In this document: one piece after another, positions 44,779-54,178 of the stretch
Layout: each line of letters begins with the position of its first letter
Position numbering within the stretch: position 1 is the stretch's first letter
Source: Synergistaceae bacterium
Lineage (GTDB): Bacteria > Synergistota > Synergistia > Synergistales > Aminobacteriaceae
Length of the DNA: 64,000 nt
Direction of reading: 5' to 3'
Assembly (NCBI GenBank): GCA_018436595.1
Contig: JAHDLC010000022.1
Span: forward strand, 62,001-126,000
The notes under the pieces: generated by a model
Databases searched by the model: none
Seen by the model: the letters and a program-made list of their open reading frames with translations, nothing else
Told to the model about the DNA's origin: nothing
Position numbers and translations under genes: made by a program

Positions 44779-45756
44779 GTGACCCCCACACGAAGCCTGG
44801 TGGAATCGTCCCTCCTCGCGGGTCTTGCCGTGATTCTCTTCCTGGCGGCCCAGTTTCTCCCCTTTGTCGGGGCGGCGTTTTCTCTGCTCGCTCCAGCCCC
44901 TCTCGTGATACTCGGCCTGCGCCATGACCTGAAAAAAGCCGCTCTCGGCCTGGCCATAGCCACCCTGCTGACAGCCGTATTCCTCGGCCCCCTGTCATCC
45001 CTTTTCTTCCTTCTCGGGTTCGGCGTCCTGGGGATCGGTCTCGGCTTCCTGGCCAGGCGGTGCTCTTCCGGCGTGGAGGTGATGCTCCTCGGCATCCTCC
45101 TCTCCCTGGGAAGCAAGCTCCTTCTTATGGTTATCGCCGCAAAGGTGACGGGAATCAATCCTTTCCAGCTCGATGGGGCCGAGATGCAGGCCATGGTTGA
45201 CAGGATCTTCGGCTTCTACGAAACGGCGGGAATGTCCAGGGAATCCCTGTCAGCGGTGAAGCAGCAGTTTTCCCAGGCCATAGGGGTGCTCCCGGTGATC
45301 TTCCCCACCATTCTCACCATGGCGGCGGCCCTGGACTGCTATCTCAGCTACAGGGTGAGCGGCTTCGTCCTGAAGCGGATCGGCGGAACCTCCCTTCCTC
45401 CGCTGCCTCCCTTTTCCCGCTGGAGATTCCCGAAGAGCGTCTTCGGTGCGCTTCTCGCCTCGGTGCTTCTCTCGGTTTTCGGATCCCAGGGAGGGGAATG
45501 GAACATGGCCATGCGCATCGGCACCAATGTCCGGATGCTCGTGAACTTCCTGTTCCTCTTCCAGGGACTCTCCCTCTTTTGGTATTTCCTCGGGGGAGGG
45601 GACAGTCCCCACAGGGGGGCGGGACGTTTCCTCAGGACCGTTGCTATAATAGTGGCGGTTCTCGTGCCCATGCTTTCCACGGCCACCGTCATGGTGGGCA
45701 TAGCGGATATGTGGCTTGATTTCAGAACCCGTTTCAGGAGGAATGATGAACGATGA
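44779..45756 (+). CDS. DUF2232 (YybS-like) membrane protein
   Basis: This 325-residue protein has seven to eight hydrophobic helices. It resembles the YybS/DUF2232 family, which is often encoded between rpsR and rplI, as here. Its function is unknown; an energy-coupling or S-component-like role has been suggested for related folds. GTG 44779 is chosen because AAGGAGG lies 7 bases upstream. The stop overlaps the rplI start by ATGA. Confidence 0.82.
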   Translation: MTPTRSLVESSLLAGLAVILFLAAQFLPFVGAAFSLLAPAPLVILGLRHDLKKAALGLAIATLLTAVFLGPLSSLFFLLGFGVLGIGLGFLARRCSSGVEVMLLGILLSLGSKLLLMVIAAKVTGINPFQLDGAEMQAMVDRIFGFYETAGMSRESLSAVKQQFSQAIGVLPVIFPTILTMAAALDCYLSYRVSGFVLKRIGGTSLPPLPPFSRWRFPKSVFGALLASVLLSVFGSQGGEWNMAMRIGTNVRMLVNFLFLFQGLSLFWYFLGGGDSPHRGAGRFLRTVAIIVAVLVPMLSTATVMVGIADMWLDFRTRFRRNDER

Positions 45757-46199
45757 AAGTAATATTGAAGCAGGACGTGAACAAGATCGGCGCCGCAGGA
45801 GAACTGATCGAGACTTCTGACGGCTACGCCCGAAATTTCCTCTTCCCGAAGGGACTTGCCGAGGAGGCCACGCCGGAGCGCCTGAAAGAGTGGAAAGACC
45901 GGCAGGCAGCGAAGAAGAAAAAGGACGAGAAGCTGAAAAACGAGGCCCTTGAACTTCAGAAGCGCCTTTCCGGAAAAGTTGTCCGGGTCCGGGCGAGCAC
46001 CGGCGAGAAGGGCAAGCTCTTCGGAAGCGTCACCGCCGCCGCGGTGGCGGAGAACCTGGCTGCCCAGCATTCCGCGTCCGTGGACAAGCGGGATATCCGG
46101 ATGCCCGACACGGTAAAGCAGACAGGGAACTATACATTCACCGTCCGCCTCTATCCCGGCATCGAGGCTGAGATGACCCTTACCGTCGAGAGCGAATGA
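45753..46199 (+). CDS. rplI: 50S ribosomal protein L9
   Basis: This 148-residue protein has the N-terminal rRNA-binding domain ([31 protein letters not shown]), a long connecting helix rich in Lys/Glu and the C-terminal domain ([10 protein letters not shown]). It overlaps both neighbours by ATGA, so translation with the upstream membrane protein and downstream dnaB is coupled. Confidence 0.97.
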   Translation: MKVILKQDVNKIGAAGELIETSDGYARNFLFPKGLAEEATPERLKEWKDRQAAKKKKDEKLKNEALELQKRLSGKVVRVRASTGEKGKLFGSVTAAAVAENLAAQHSASVDKRDIRMPDTVKQTGNYTFTVRLYPGIEAEMTLTVESE

Positions 46200-47551
46200 T
46201 GGCCGCCCACCCGTCATGGGACCGAACGCCCCCCGTCTCCCCGGAGGCGGAGCGCGCAGCTCTCGGCGCATGTCTCATGGACCGGGAGGCGCTCAATATC
46301 GTCCTTGAGATTCTCCAGCCGGAGGATTTTTATGACCTGAACCACAGGGCCGCCTACGAAATCGTCTACGAAATGGCCCAGAGGGACAAGCCGGTGGATC
46401 CCCTCACCTTCCTGGAGGAACTCTCCAGGCAGGGAAAAAGTGAACGCCTGGGGGGGCAGCCCTTTGTCGCTTCCCTCGTGGACAGCGTCCCCACAACGGC
46501 CAACGTGGAATACCATGCGGGCATCGTCCGGGACAAGGCAATCCACCGGCGGCTCATCTCCGCGGGGAACACCATCGTCAAGCTCGGTTATTCCGAGGAG
46601 CTCGACGTGGACGAGGTTCTCGAGGAAGCGGAACGGGCGGTGTTCGAGATCGCCCAGAAGAGGAACACCACCAACTTCCGGCACATCGGCGAAGTCCTCG
46701 GCAAAACCTTCCTCCAGATCGAGGAGCAGTACAACCGTTCGGACCAGGACGTGGCGGGTTTCAATTCGGGATTCTACGAACTCGACAGGCTCATGGGCGG
46801 ATTCCAGCCGGGAAGCCTGAACATCGTGGCCGCCCGTCCCTCCATGGGAAAAACGGCCTTTGCCATCAACATCGCCCAGTTCGGCGGGCAGGGAATGAGG
46901 CGCCCGGTGCTCATCTTCAGCCTGGAAATGGGCGCGGAGCAGCTTGTCCAGCGGATGCTGGGCGCCGAGGCCAGGATAAACATCCACGACCTCCGGAACG
47001 GCTCCTTTCCGAAATCCTCCTGGGAAACTCTCGCTGAAGCTGCCGGCCGGCTCGCCGAGGCCCCGGTCTACATTGACGACAGCTCCATGCTGTCCACCCT
47101 GGAACTCCGGGCACGGTGCCGCCGCTTCAAGTCCAGGCACAAGGACCTGGGACTGGTGGTGGTGGACTACCTCCAGCTCATGAACTCCTCGAGGCGGATC
47201 GAGAACAAGCAGCAGGAAGTGGCGGAAATTTCCCGGGGACTGAAGGGAGTGGCCAGGGAACTCGAAGTTCCCGTCATCGCCCTGTCCCAGCTCTCCCGGG
47301 CGGTGGAGCAGAGGACGGAGAAGAAGCCGCAGCTTTCCGACCTGCGGGACAGCGGCGCTATCGAGCAGGACGCCGACACGGTCATGCTGCTCTACCGGCC
47401 CGGCTATTACGAGGCAGGTGCCCCGGGGGAGGAAGACGACAACAGGGCCTTCATCAACCTGGCCAAGCACAGGAACGGCCCCACCGGGGAAATCTCTCTC
47501 GTCTTCCTCAGGGAATACACCCGGTTCGTAAATGCCGACCGTTCCTATTGA
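46196..47551 (+). CDS. dnaB: Replicative DNA helicase DnaB
   Basis: This 451-residue hexameric helicase has the N-terminal primase-interacting domain ([18 protein letters not shown]), linker helix and a RecA-like motor with Walker [12 protein letters not shown], Walker [10 protein letters not shown], and the C-terminal [13 protein letters not shown] and HRNGPTG segments. Two start codons (46196, 46199) adjoin the rplI stop. No intein is present. Confidence 0.98.
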   Translation: MMAAHPSWDRTPPVSPEAERAALGACLMDREALNIVLEILQPEDFYDLNHRAAYEIVYEMAQRDKPVDPLTFLEELSRQGKSERLGGQPFVASLVDSVPTTANVEYHAGIVRDKAIHRRLISAGNTIVKLGYSEELDVDEVLEEAERAVFEIAQKRNTTNFRHIGEVLGKTFLQIEEQYNRSDQDVAGFNSGFYELDRLMGGFQPGSLNIVAARPSMGKTAFAINIAQFGGQGMRRPVLIFSLEMGAEQLVQRMLGAEARINIHDLRNGSFPKSSWETLAEAAGRLAEAPVYIDDSSMLSTLELRARCRRFKSRHKDLGLVVVDYLQLMNSSRRIENKQQEVAEISRGLKGVARELEVPVIALSQLSRAVEQRTEKKPQLSDLRDSGAIEQDADTVMLLYRPGYYEAGAPGEEDDNRAFINLAKHRNGPTGEISLVFLREYTRFVNADRSY

Positions 47552-47574
47552 TCCTAAATCCGCAGTTTTTTTCG

Positions 47575-47706
47575 GGCAGAGGGAGCGTCGCCGGGAAAAG
47601 CGCCCGGGCCGGGAAAACGGCATGGATGTCGGTTTAAGGTGCAGTTGTCATGGACGACAATCTGCACCGACGGCCCAAGCGAGCACCGGTGACGCTCCCC
47701 GCTGCC
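47575..47706 (+). ncRNA. Highly structured intergenic element, candidate structured RNA of unknown class
   Basis: The dnaB-parB gap folds into a rod. The outer stem is GGCAG/CTGCC plus GGGAGCGTC/GACGCTCCC plus CCGG/CCGG (47575-47594 with 47686-47706). The inner stem is CGC-GGGCC (47601-47610) with GGCCC-GCG (47672-47681). The terminal hairpin is GTC, GGTGCAG and TTGTC (47628-47649) with GACAA, CTGCACC and GAC (47656-47671). Asymmetric loops are GAAAAG/AGCA and a purine-rich 17-base strand. I cannot match it to 6S, SRP, tmRNA or a known riboswitch. Strand and transcription are not established. Confidence 0.5.
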
Positions 47707-47728
47707 TCCGGGTTTTGGTTGATTTCCC

Positions 47729-47758
47729 TTGATTGGTCGGCGCACGGTGGAGTAGAAT
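47729..47758 (+). promoter_or_regulatory. Promoter of the ParB-like gene
   Basis: TTGATT (47729-47734) and TAGAAT (47753-47758) are 18 bases apart, about 50 bases before the start codon. It lies after the structured element, which is therefore probably not the leader of this gene. Confidence 0.6.
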
Positions 47759-47808
47759 GCATGTGAAGCCTTTTTCTTCGCCCAAGCTTTGGAAACCGGA
47801 GGAACGAC

Positions 47809-48705
47809 ATGGCGGGAGTCCTGAATTTTCTGAGGAGTGACACGGGAAAGGAAAAAAATGCCGGAAAGAACCTTCCGGAGGACGGACAGGCCAGGCGGCT
47901 CACCGAAATACCGGTCGACCTGATCAGTCCCAACCCGACCCAGCCCCGCCGCCATTTCGACGAAGGGGACCTGGACGATCTCGCGGCCTCCATTTCCCAG
48001 GTGGGCATCATCCAGCCCGTAGTGGTTCTCGCCCTGGAATCGGGCTACGAACTCGTGGTGGGCGAACGGAGGCTCCGGGCGGCAAAAAAAGCCGGCCTTT
48101 CCACCATTCCTGCCATCATTACCGAGGCGGACCCGGGCGAACAGCAAATCCTGGCCCTTGTGGAAAACATCCACAGGAGCAACCTCTCGGCGGTGGAGGA
48201 AGCCGCCAGCCTCCAGGCCATCATGGAACGTTCCGGCTGGACCCAGACGGAACTCGCCGGAAAACTGGGCCGCTCCCAGTCCTCCGTGGCAAACAAGCTC
48301 CGGCTCCTTCGGCTCGAGGAACCGGTGCAGCGTCTCGTCATGGAGGGAAAGCTCGGCGAACGGCAGGCCCGGGCACTCCTCTCCCTCCCCCCGGAAGACC
48401 AGATCGCCCTCGCCGCGGAAGCCGCAGCGGAGAACATGGCCGCCAGCGAAGTGGAGCAGAAGGTAAAGGACCGCGCCCCGTCGCAGTCAAAGACCGGGAA
48501 GAAACGGCTGAAAAAGAATCCTCTTTCCTTTTCCGGGCCCGACGGCCCCACCGGGGAAATCCTCCGTGACGTGGCCGCCCTGGTGGAACAGAACAGGAAA
48601 AAGGGAATACCCGTGGTCTGGAAAGTGAAGGAACTTGCCCAGAGGGAGCTTGTGGTGGAGCTCGTGGTGGAACTCAACGGGGATCTCGGACAGACGGAGG
48701 AATGA
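47809..48705 (+). CDS. ParB/Spo0J/Noc-family DNA-binding protein
   Basis: This 298-residue protein has the ParB N-terminal CTPase domain (IPVDLISPNPTQPRRHFDE; GERRLRAAKKAG; LVENIHRSNLSAVEEA) and the KorB-like helix-turn-helix (WTQTELAGKLGRSQSSVANKLRLL). A lysine-rich linker and a short C-terminal dimerisation region follow. The GERR motif required for CTP use is present. No parA is adjacent and no parS (TGTTTCACGTGAAACA-like) site was seen. It could be an orphan Noc-type nucleoid occlusion factor or a second ParB. GGAGG precedes the ATG. Confidence 0.85.
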   Translation: MAGVLNFLRSDTGKEKNAGKNLPEDGQARRLTEIPVDLISPNPTQPRRHFDEGDLDDLAASISQVGIIQPVVVLALESGYELVVGERRLRAAKKAGLSTIPAIITEADPGEQQILALVENIHRSNLSAVEEAASLQAIMERSGWTQTELAGKLGRSQSSVANKLRLLRLEEPVQRLVMEGKLGERQARALLSLPPEDQIALAAEAAAENMAASEVEQKVKDRAPSQSKTGKKRLKKNPLSFSGPDGPTGEILRDVAALVEQNRKKGIPVVWKVKELAQRELVVELVVELNGDLGQTEE

Positions 48706-48711
48706 CGCAGA

Positions 48712-50481
48712 ATGAATGAAGCGCTGAAAGGCGGACGCACCCTTCCCGCTCAGGAGGAACCGGGCTCGCTCATCGTGCCCTCCTGTTTATTCCCCCTTGC
48801 GCTCTTTGTCTCCCTCGTGCTGCCGAACCTCGTTTTTTCCGGCCCCTGGTTCTATTCCACCCTTCACCTCATGAAGTGGGGGGTCGCCCTGGTTCCCGTT
48901 GCACTCTGCGGTCTTCTGGCCGGAATAACCGTAACCGTCCGCGGCACGGTCCGGACAGCCTTCACCATAGACGGCTTCGCCGTGGTCTGGCTGCTGCTGC
49001 TCCTCTACGTGACGGCCCAGCCTTTCTGGTCGGGACTCCGGTCCCCGGAAACCTTTTTCCAGGAATGGTTTTTCTTCGCTTCTCTCTGGCTCGTCTACGT
49101 TCTTTCCTCCCGCCTCGCAGGAGGAAGGCTGCTGAGGATCCTTCTCTGGGGCAGCCTGGTCAACTGCGCCGTGAGCGTCGTCTTCGCCGAGCTCCAGGTA
49201 CTGGAGATCCGGGATCTTCCGTTCTTTATCCTCCCCACCCCCGGGCATTACATCGCCAATACGGGGCAGCAGAACATGTTCGCCCTCTGGCTCGCTCTCG
49301 GCAGCCTGAACGGCGCCTTTCTGTTCTTTTCCGCCGGAAAAAACGGAAGAATTGTCCGTGCCATCCTCGTTCCGCTTCTTGCGGTCACCTTCTGGGGCCT
49401 GATTTCCACCACCAGCCGCTCGGGTATCCTCGCCCTTCTCACGGGGTTCGCCGTCCTCTCCTGCTACTACCTCCGGAACCTCGGCAGGAAAAACCTGAAA
49501 AATGTTCTCGCCGTCGCCCTTCTCTTCTGTTCCGTCCTGGGCCTCAACCTGTTCCTCAACGAGGGGCGGTGGGGAATCCTGATGCACAAGATGGACGACG
49601 TGCTGAAAAACCCTCTCTCCATCGCCAATCGGGACAGCATCTGGGCCACGTCCTGGACCATGTACGCCGATCGTCCCCTCCGCGGCGTGGGACTCGGCCA
49701 GTACAAGTGGCACTACCTGGACGCCCAGAGGGAGATGCTGAAGCGGTGGCCGGGAATGAGGTGGCAGTACACCCACTGGGCCCACAACGAGTTCCTCCAG
49801 TGGTTCGCCGAAACGGGAACCGCCGGGGGGCTGCTCATGGTGTTTCTCTGGGGATGGTGGGCGGTTTCGGCCTTTTCCGCCTTTCTCAGGAAAAGAAGCC
49901 ATTCTCCGGAAGCCTACTGGGGGAGCGCCATGGTCGCCCTTTTTCTCTTCAACGCCCTGTGGACACGGCCCTTCCACCGCATAGAAAACGTCCTCTGGCT
50001 TTCCCTTGCTTTTGCGCTGGCCAATCGGGAGATGCTCCTGCCTCTCTTTGAGGCCCCGTCACCGGAGGATTTCCGGAAGGGCGGCCGCCTGCTGGGAACG
50101 GTGATTGCCTCGGTCTGCCTCATCGGCATCGTCTATTTCGGTTCCGGGGTCAGGGGCGACCGGATGCTCCGCCTGGCATCGGACGCGGACGATCCGGTCC
50201 TGCGGGAACAGTTCATCTCCAGGGCGCTTGCCGCGCCCATGGTCCGGGATCTCGCAGAGAAAGAGCGGGCCTATTTCCTCGTGTCTCTGGGCCAGGAGAA
50301 GAAAGACCCCGAGATCGTCTCCGAGGGGCTGAACGAACTCATGGCGTACTTCGGCAGGCAGCCCCACGTCCGGGAGCTCAATTACCTCAGGGAGTGGAGC
50401 CGGAGGCTGGAAAACGTTCCGCTTTACGACGAGTTTGCCTCCTACGGGGGGCCTGTATCCGGGCCGCCGGCGGAAAAATAG
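48712..50481 (+). CDS. O-antigen ligase/polymerase-like membrane protein
   Basis: This 589-residue protein has about eleven to twelve hydrophobic helices. The large periplasmic loop carries motifs of the Wzy_C/WaaL family: NTGQQNMFALW, STTSRSGILAL, and GVGLGQYKWHY followed by THWAHNEFLQWFAETG with the conserved histidine. It may ligate or polymerise glycans onto a lipid or protein acceptor; PilO-type O-oligosaccharyltransferases are another possibility. The C-terminal ~110 residues form a helical soluble region. It begins 6 bases after the ParB-like gene but is probably functionally unrelated. Confidence 0.8.
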   Translation: MNEALKGGRTLPAQEEPGSLIVPSCLFPLALFVSLVLPNLVFSGPWFYSTLHLMKWGVALVPVALCGLLAGITVTVRGTVRTAFTIDGFAVVWLLLLLYVTAQPFWSGLRSPETFFQEWFFFASLWLVYVLSSRLAGGRLLRILLWGSLVNCAVSVVFAELQVLEIRDLPFFILPTPGHYIANTGQQNMFALWLALGSLNGAFLFFSAGKNGRIVRAILVPLLAVTFWGLISTTSRSGILALLTGFAVLSCYYLRNLGRKNLKNVLAVALLFCSVLGLNLFLNEGRWGILMHKMDDVLKNPLSIANRDSIWATSWTMYADRPLRGVGLGQYKWHYLDAQREMLKRWPGMRWQYTHWAHNEFLQWFAETGTAGGLLMVFLWGWWAVSAFSAFLRKRSHSPEAYWGSAMVALFLFNALWTRPFHRIENVLWLSLAFALANREMLLPLFEAPSPEDFRKGGRLLGTVIASVCLIGIVYFGSGVRGDRMLRLASDADDPVLREQFISRALAAPMVRDLAEKERAYFLVSLGQEKKDPEIVSEGLNELMAYFGRQPHVRELNYLREWSRRLENVPLYDEFASYGGPVSGPPAEK

Positions 50482-50492
50482 AAGAATACGGG

Positions 50493-50526
50493 CACAGAAC
50501 GCGGGGCCGGAGCCCCGCGTTCTGTG
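50493..50526 (-). terminator. Very strong bidirectional terminator between the ligase-like gene and glnN
   Basis: CACAGAACGCGGGGC (50493-50507) pairs perfectly over 15 bases with GCCCCGCGTTCTGTG (50512-50526) around CGGA. T-rich sequence follows on the minus strand (50492 leftward), serving glnN. Confidence 0.85.
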
Positions 50527-50535
50527 TATGTCTGC

Positions 50536-52647
50536 TCAGGAAATGGAGAGCAGTTTTGTGTAGGTGGGGTAGGGCCAGATATCCCCGGCTACGAAGGATT
50601 CAGCGGTGTCGCAAATCTGCCGGATATGGGCGCAGAGAGGAAGTACTTCCCCGGTGATGGACGCCGCCTGTTCCTCCATGTCCAGGGAGTGCATTTTCTC
50701 CTTGATGGCGTCAAGTTTCTCCGAGGCGGAGATGAGGGCCGTCTTCAGGGAGCCGAGCCTGCCGATGCAGGCGCTCCAGGAGCAGGCCTCTTTCCGGACA
50801 TCTTCGGGGAGGACGGAAAGGGAGGAGCTTTCCAGAAGGATCTGCTTTGACAGGGCGGGAAGGATTCCCTCCCAGACCATGGTGCGGAGGACACCCATCT
50901 CGATCTCCACCGTCTTGATGAACTGTTCGAGCCGAATTTCGTAGTAGGCGATCACTTCCCGGTCGGTCATGATGTGGAGCTTCGAGAGAAGCTCCCTGTT
51001 CTCCGGCAGGAGGAAGAGGGCCAGCGCCTCCGGTGTGGAATTGACGATGGTAAGACCCCGTTTCTTTGCCTCTTCGTGCCACTGGGGGCTGTAGGCATTC
51101 CCCTCGAAGCGGAAGGCCCGGCTCTCGGCGGCGGCGAACTTGATGGCCTCGAGGGCGGCATCCAGGGCATCCACCTCGCCGACCCGGCTTTCGATCATGT
51201 CCCCGACCGTTTCCAGGCCCCAGGCCCACGCCGCGAGAATCATAGTCAGGGGGCCGGCGATGGACTGGGGGGCGCCAGGAGCCCGGAACTCGAACTTGTT
51301 GCCCGTGAACGCCAGGGGAGACGTCCGGTTCCTGTCCGAGTTGTCCGCCATGACCGAGGGAAGCTTGTTCATGCCGAGGTCGATGAGGGCCTGGGCTGGC
51401 ATGTCGTCGGGAAGTCCCTTTTCCACGGCGTCGAGAATTCCGGTCAGGGTGGAGCCGAGGTAGGCGCTCATGATGGCCGGGGGAGCCTCGTTCCCGCCGA
51501 GCCTGTGCATGTTCCCCGGGGAGGCGATGGCAGCCCTGAGCAGGCTGTGATATTTCGATACGCCGAGGAGCAGGGCGCTCAGAAAGGTCAGGAACTGGAT
51601 GTTCTTCCGGTGGTTCGACGACGGTTTCAGAAGGTTCCGGCCCTCGCTGTCCATAATGGAGAAGTTCACGTGCTTCCCGCTGCCGTTCAGTCCCGCAAAG
51701 GGCTTTTCGTGGAGCAGGAGCTGGAAATCGTGCCGCTTCGCCATCTTCCGCATCACGTCCATGATCTGCTGGTTCTGGTCGCAGGCGAGGTTTGCATCGG
51801 CGAACTGGGGTGCGAACTCGAACTGGCAGGGTGCCACCTCGTTGTGCCGGGTGGTGATGACCACTCCCAGCCGGTACAGGTCCCGCTCCACGTCTTCCAT
51901 GAAAGAGAGGACCCTGGTGGGGATGGATCCGAAGTAATGGTCCTCCATCTGCTGTCCCTTGGGCGGAGGGCAGCCCAGGATGGTTCTGCCGCAGTACCGG
52001 ATGTCCAGGCGGTTCTTTGCCACGGCGCTGTCCACAAGGAAGTATTCCTGTTCAGCGCCGACGGTGACGTGAGCCCACTTTATCCCCCTGTTGCCGAAGA
52101 GCTTCAGAAGGCGCATGGAGCGGGTCTCAACGGCGTCCACCGCCTTGAGGAGAGGGGTCTTGAGGTCCAGGGGGGTGCCGTCGTAGGAGATGAAGACCGA
52201 AGGGATGCAGAGGGTTCCCCCTTTCTTGCTCATCATGATGAAGGCGGGGCTCGAGGGGTCCCAGGCGCTGTAGCCCCGGGCCTCGAAAGTGGACCGTATG
52301 CCCCCCGAGGGGAGGGAGGACGCATCGGGTTCGCTCTGGATGAGTTCCTTGCCCTTGAAGGACTCGATAGGCATTCCGCTCTCGTCCTTGGACATGAAGG
52401 ACATGTGTTTTTCCGCGGTCATCTCCGTCCGGGGGTGGAACCAGTGGGTCCAGTGGGTGGCGCCCTTTGAGAGGGCCCATTCCTTCATGGCCGCCGCCAC
52501 CATGTCCGCCATGGCCGAGTCGAGCTTCTGTCCTCCTTCGATGGAGGCCATGAGCGCCTCGAAAATATGCTGGGGAAGTCTCTCCTTCATTGCCCGCCTG
52601 TCGAAAACGTACATTCCGAAAATATCCCGTGCCTTGTCGAATTCCAC
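50536..52647 (-). CDS. glnN: Glutamine synthetase type III
   Basis: This 703-residue GSIII makes glutamine from glutamate and ammonia. It is far longer than GSI and has the GSIII-specific N-terminal domain (FGMYVFDRRAMKERLP) and catalytic segments VGAEQEYFLVD, RHNEVAPCQFEFAP, NGSGKHVNFSI and NRTSPLAFTGNKFEFRAPG. The C-terminal extension is helical. GTG start with AAGGAG upstream. GSIII is typical of anaerobes such as Bacteroidota, some Clostridia and Synergistota. It is transcribed alone from a strong promoter at 52699-52728. Confidence 0.96.
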   Translation of the reverse strand: MEFDKARDIFGMYVFDRRAMKERLPQHIFEALMASIEGGQKLDSAMADMVAAAMKEWALSKGATHWTHWFHPRTEMTAEKHMSFMSKDESGMPIESFKGKELIQSEPDASSLPSGGIRSTFEARGYSAWDPSSPAFIMMSKKGGTLCIPSVFISYDGTPLDLKTPLLKAVDAVETRSMRLLKLFGNRGIKWAHVTVGAEQEYFLVDSAVAKNRLDIRYCGRTILGCPPPKGQQMEDHYFGSIPTRVLSFMEDVERDLYRLGVVITTRHNEVAPCQFEFAPQFADANLACDQNQQIMDVMRKMAKRHDFQLLLHEKPFAGLNGSGKHVNFSIMDSEGRNLLKPSSNHRKNIQFLTFLSALLLGVSKYHSLLRAAIASPGNMHRLGGNEAPPAIMSAYLGSTLTGILDAVEKGLPDDMPAQALIDLGMNKLPSVMADNSDRNRTSPLAFTGNKFEFRAPGAPQSIAGPLTMILAAWAWGLETVGDMIESRVGEVDALDAALEAIKFAAAESRAFRFEGNAYSPQWHEEAKKRGLTIVNSTPEALALFLLPENRELLSKLHIMTDREVIAYYEIRLEQFIKTVEIEMGVLRTMVWEGILPALSKQILLESSSLSVLPEDVRKEACSWSACIGRLGSLKTALISASEKLDAIKEKMHSLDMEEQAASITGEVLPLCAHIRQICDTAESFVAGDIWPYPTYTKLLSIS

Positions 52648-53010
52648 TTCGGTTCAACTCCTTCCGGCTGGTCCCGTAAAATAAAAAAACGATGCCACTT
52701 TATAGCACTCTACCCGTACATTAGTCAATAGAAAAGGTAAAAAGTGCTGCATAAAAAACAAAAACAGCGTTTTTATGACACTCCATCTTCTTTTTAGGCG
52801 GGAACTTCTCGAAAAAACGAACATAGTCGGTTGTCGGTACGAGAGGCGGATGTCCAGTGTTCATTCTTCCCCGGGGCCGGAGACTGCGGGGGCCTGCCGG
52901 CCGTTTCTCTTCCGGGGATTTGGTGTAAAATCAATGAGGAAATGATTTTTGCCCCTGTTCCGGGCCGGTCCTTACCGGCGCCCATTTTTCTCGAAAGGCG
53001 GGGATTCCCC
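52648..53010. other. Intergenic region between glnN and queD
   Basis: This 363-base gap holds the leftward glnN promoter and leader on its left side, in an AT-rich stretch (52680-52790). Its right half is GC-rich and has a GGCCGG/CCGGCC hairpin (about 52875-52902). A TAAAAT that could be a -10 for queD lies at about 52925. I saw no convincing gene in it. An upstream extension of queD to 52831 lacks conservation-like features. No preQ1 riboswitch pattern was recognised. Confidence 0.6.
52699..52728 (-). promoter_or_regulatory. Promoter of glnN
   Basis: On the minus strand TTGACT (52728-52723) and TATAAA (52704-52699) are 18 bases apart, ~50 bases before the start. GCACT at 52705-52709 and AGTGC near 52743 form a widely spaced inverted repeat flanking it; its meaning is unknown. 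Confidence 0.75.
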
Positions 53011-53382
53011 ATGCTGCTCCGGAAGGAATTCACCTTCGACGCCGCCCACAACCTGGTGGAATACCACGGAAAGTGCGAGCGGCTTCATGGACATACATAC
53101 CGCCTGGCGGTGGTGCTGAAAGGCTCTCCCGACAGGGAGGGAATGATAGCGGACTTCTGCGAGGTCTCTTCCCTGGTGAAGGAGCGGGTCATCTCCAGGC
53201 TCGACCATGCCTACCTGAACGATATTCTTCCCCAGCCCACGGCGGAGTACATCGCCCGATGGGTCTGGGAACAGGTGGAAGAACCCCTCCGCCGGCCGAA
53301 CTGCAGGCTCTGGGAGGTGGAGGTCTGGGAGACCGCCACGAGCTGCGCGGTGCTCACCGCCGAGGACATGGACCATGCGTGA
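53011..53382 (+). CDS. queD: 6-carboxy-tetrahydropterin synthase
   Basis: This 123-residue enzyme converts dihydroneopterin triphosphate in preQ0/queuosine synthesis. Zinc ligands are in FDAAHNL and CERLHGHTY (two histidines), with the catalytic cysteine in KCERLHGH. Later segments FCEVSSLVKE, LDHAYLND and PTAEYIARW match QueD. AAAGGCGGGG precedes the ATG. It overlaps folE2 by 8 bases, and that gene supplies its substrate from GTP. queC and queE are not in view. Confidence 0.93.
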   Translation: MLLRKEFTFDAAHNLVEYHGKCERLHGHTYRLAVVLKGSPDREGMIADFCEVSSLVKERVISRLDHAYLNDILPQPTAEYIARWVWEQVEEPLRRPNCRLWEVEVWETATSCAVLTAEDMDHA

Positions 53383-54178
53383 CGTTCAGAGCGAACGGGA
53401 TTCCCGGCGCATTCCCATCGACCGGGTGGGCGTCGGCGGCGTGTCATACCCCATCGTGGTCATGGACCAGAAAGAGAATATCCAGCATACGGTGGCTTCC
53501 GTCTCCATGTCCGTGTCCCTTCCCCACGAGTACAGGGGAACCCACATGAGCCGCTTTATCGAAGTGCTCCACGAGTTCCAGGGGAAGGTCACCCTGCCCA
53601 ACATGGAGCATATCGCCGAAGACCTCAGGACGGTGCTCTCCGCCGAGTGCGCGGAGATCGTCTTCTCCTTCCCCTACTTCATTTCGAGGAAGGCCCCCGT
53701 AACGGGGCTGACCAGCTTCACCAGGTACGACGTCTCCTTTACGGCCGTCAAGGGAGAAAACGTTTTCGACCTGGTGACCTCCGTCACCGTACCGGTACAG
53801 ACCCTGTGCCCCTGTTCCCGGGAGATCTCCGAGGCCGGTGCCCACAACCAGAGAGCTTTCGTGACCATCGCTGTCCGGATGAAGGGGCTTGTGTGGATAG
53901 AGGAACTAGTTGCCGTTGCGGAGAAAAATGCCTCCGCACCGGTGTATACTTTACTGAAGCGGGAGGACGAGAAGTTCGTCACCGAACAGGCATACAACAA
54001 CCCCCGCTTCGTGGAGGACGTTCTGCGGGACGTGGCGGTGGACCTGGAGGCCGAGAACAGGATCACCTGGTACAGCATCCGGGTCGCCAGCAGCGAAAGC
54101 ATCCACAACCACGACGCCTTCGCCTCCCTGGAAAGGGAGAAGGAAGGAACGGCCGGCGGCCGGGAGGAACAGAAATGA
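53375..54178 (+). CDS. folE2: GTP cyclohydrolase FolE2 (type IB)
   Basis: This 267-residue enzyme converts GTP to dihydroneopterin triphosphate, the start of both folate and queuosine synthesis, and is the metal-flexible form. Typical segments are RVGVGGVSYPIVVMD, HMSRFIEVLHEF and the catalytic cysteine region TLCPCSREISEAGAHNQR with the conserved His. It feeds QueD upstream and the FolP/FolK encoded elsewhere in the window. The ATG overlaps queD; the end overlaps the dehydrogenase gene by ATGA. Confidence 0.95.
   Translation: MRDVQSERDSRRIPIDRVGVGGVSYPIVVMDQKENIQHTVASVSMSVSLPHEYRGTHMSRFIEVLHEFQGKVTLPNMEHIAEDLRTVLSAECAEIVFSFPYFISRKAPVTGLTSFTRYDVSFTAVKGENVFDLVTSVTVPVQTLCPCSREISEAGAHNQRAFVTIAVRMKGLVWIEELVAVAEKNASAPVYTLLKREDEKFVTEQAYNNPRFVEDVLRDVAVDLEAENRITWYSIRVASSESIHNHDAFASLEREKEGTAGGREEQK

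Noticed and set aside
47575-47706. 6S RNA, SRP RNA or a riboswitch as the identity of the structured element
   Set aside because: No SRP GGAA-loop helix, no clear 6S central bubble, and no ligand-core motif of riboswitches I know; left as an unassigned element.
52831-53010. An extended N-terminus for queD
   Set aside because: The extra 60 residues have no QueD counterpart; the ATG at 53011 has a good ribosome site and gives the normal length.
52780-53010. A preQ1 riboswitch before queD
   Set aside because: The short pseudoknot pattern of preQ1 aptamers was not found in the leader.
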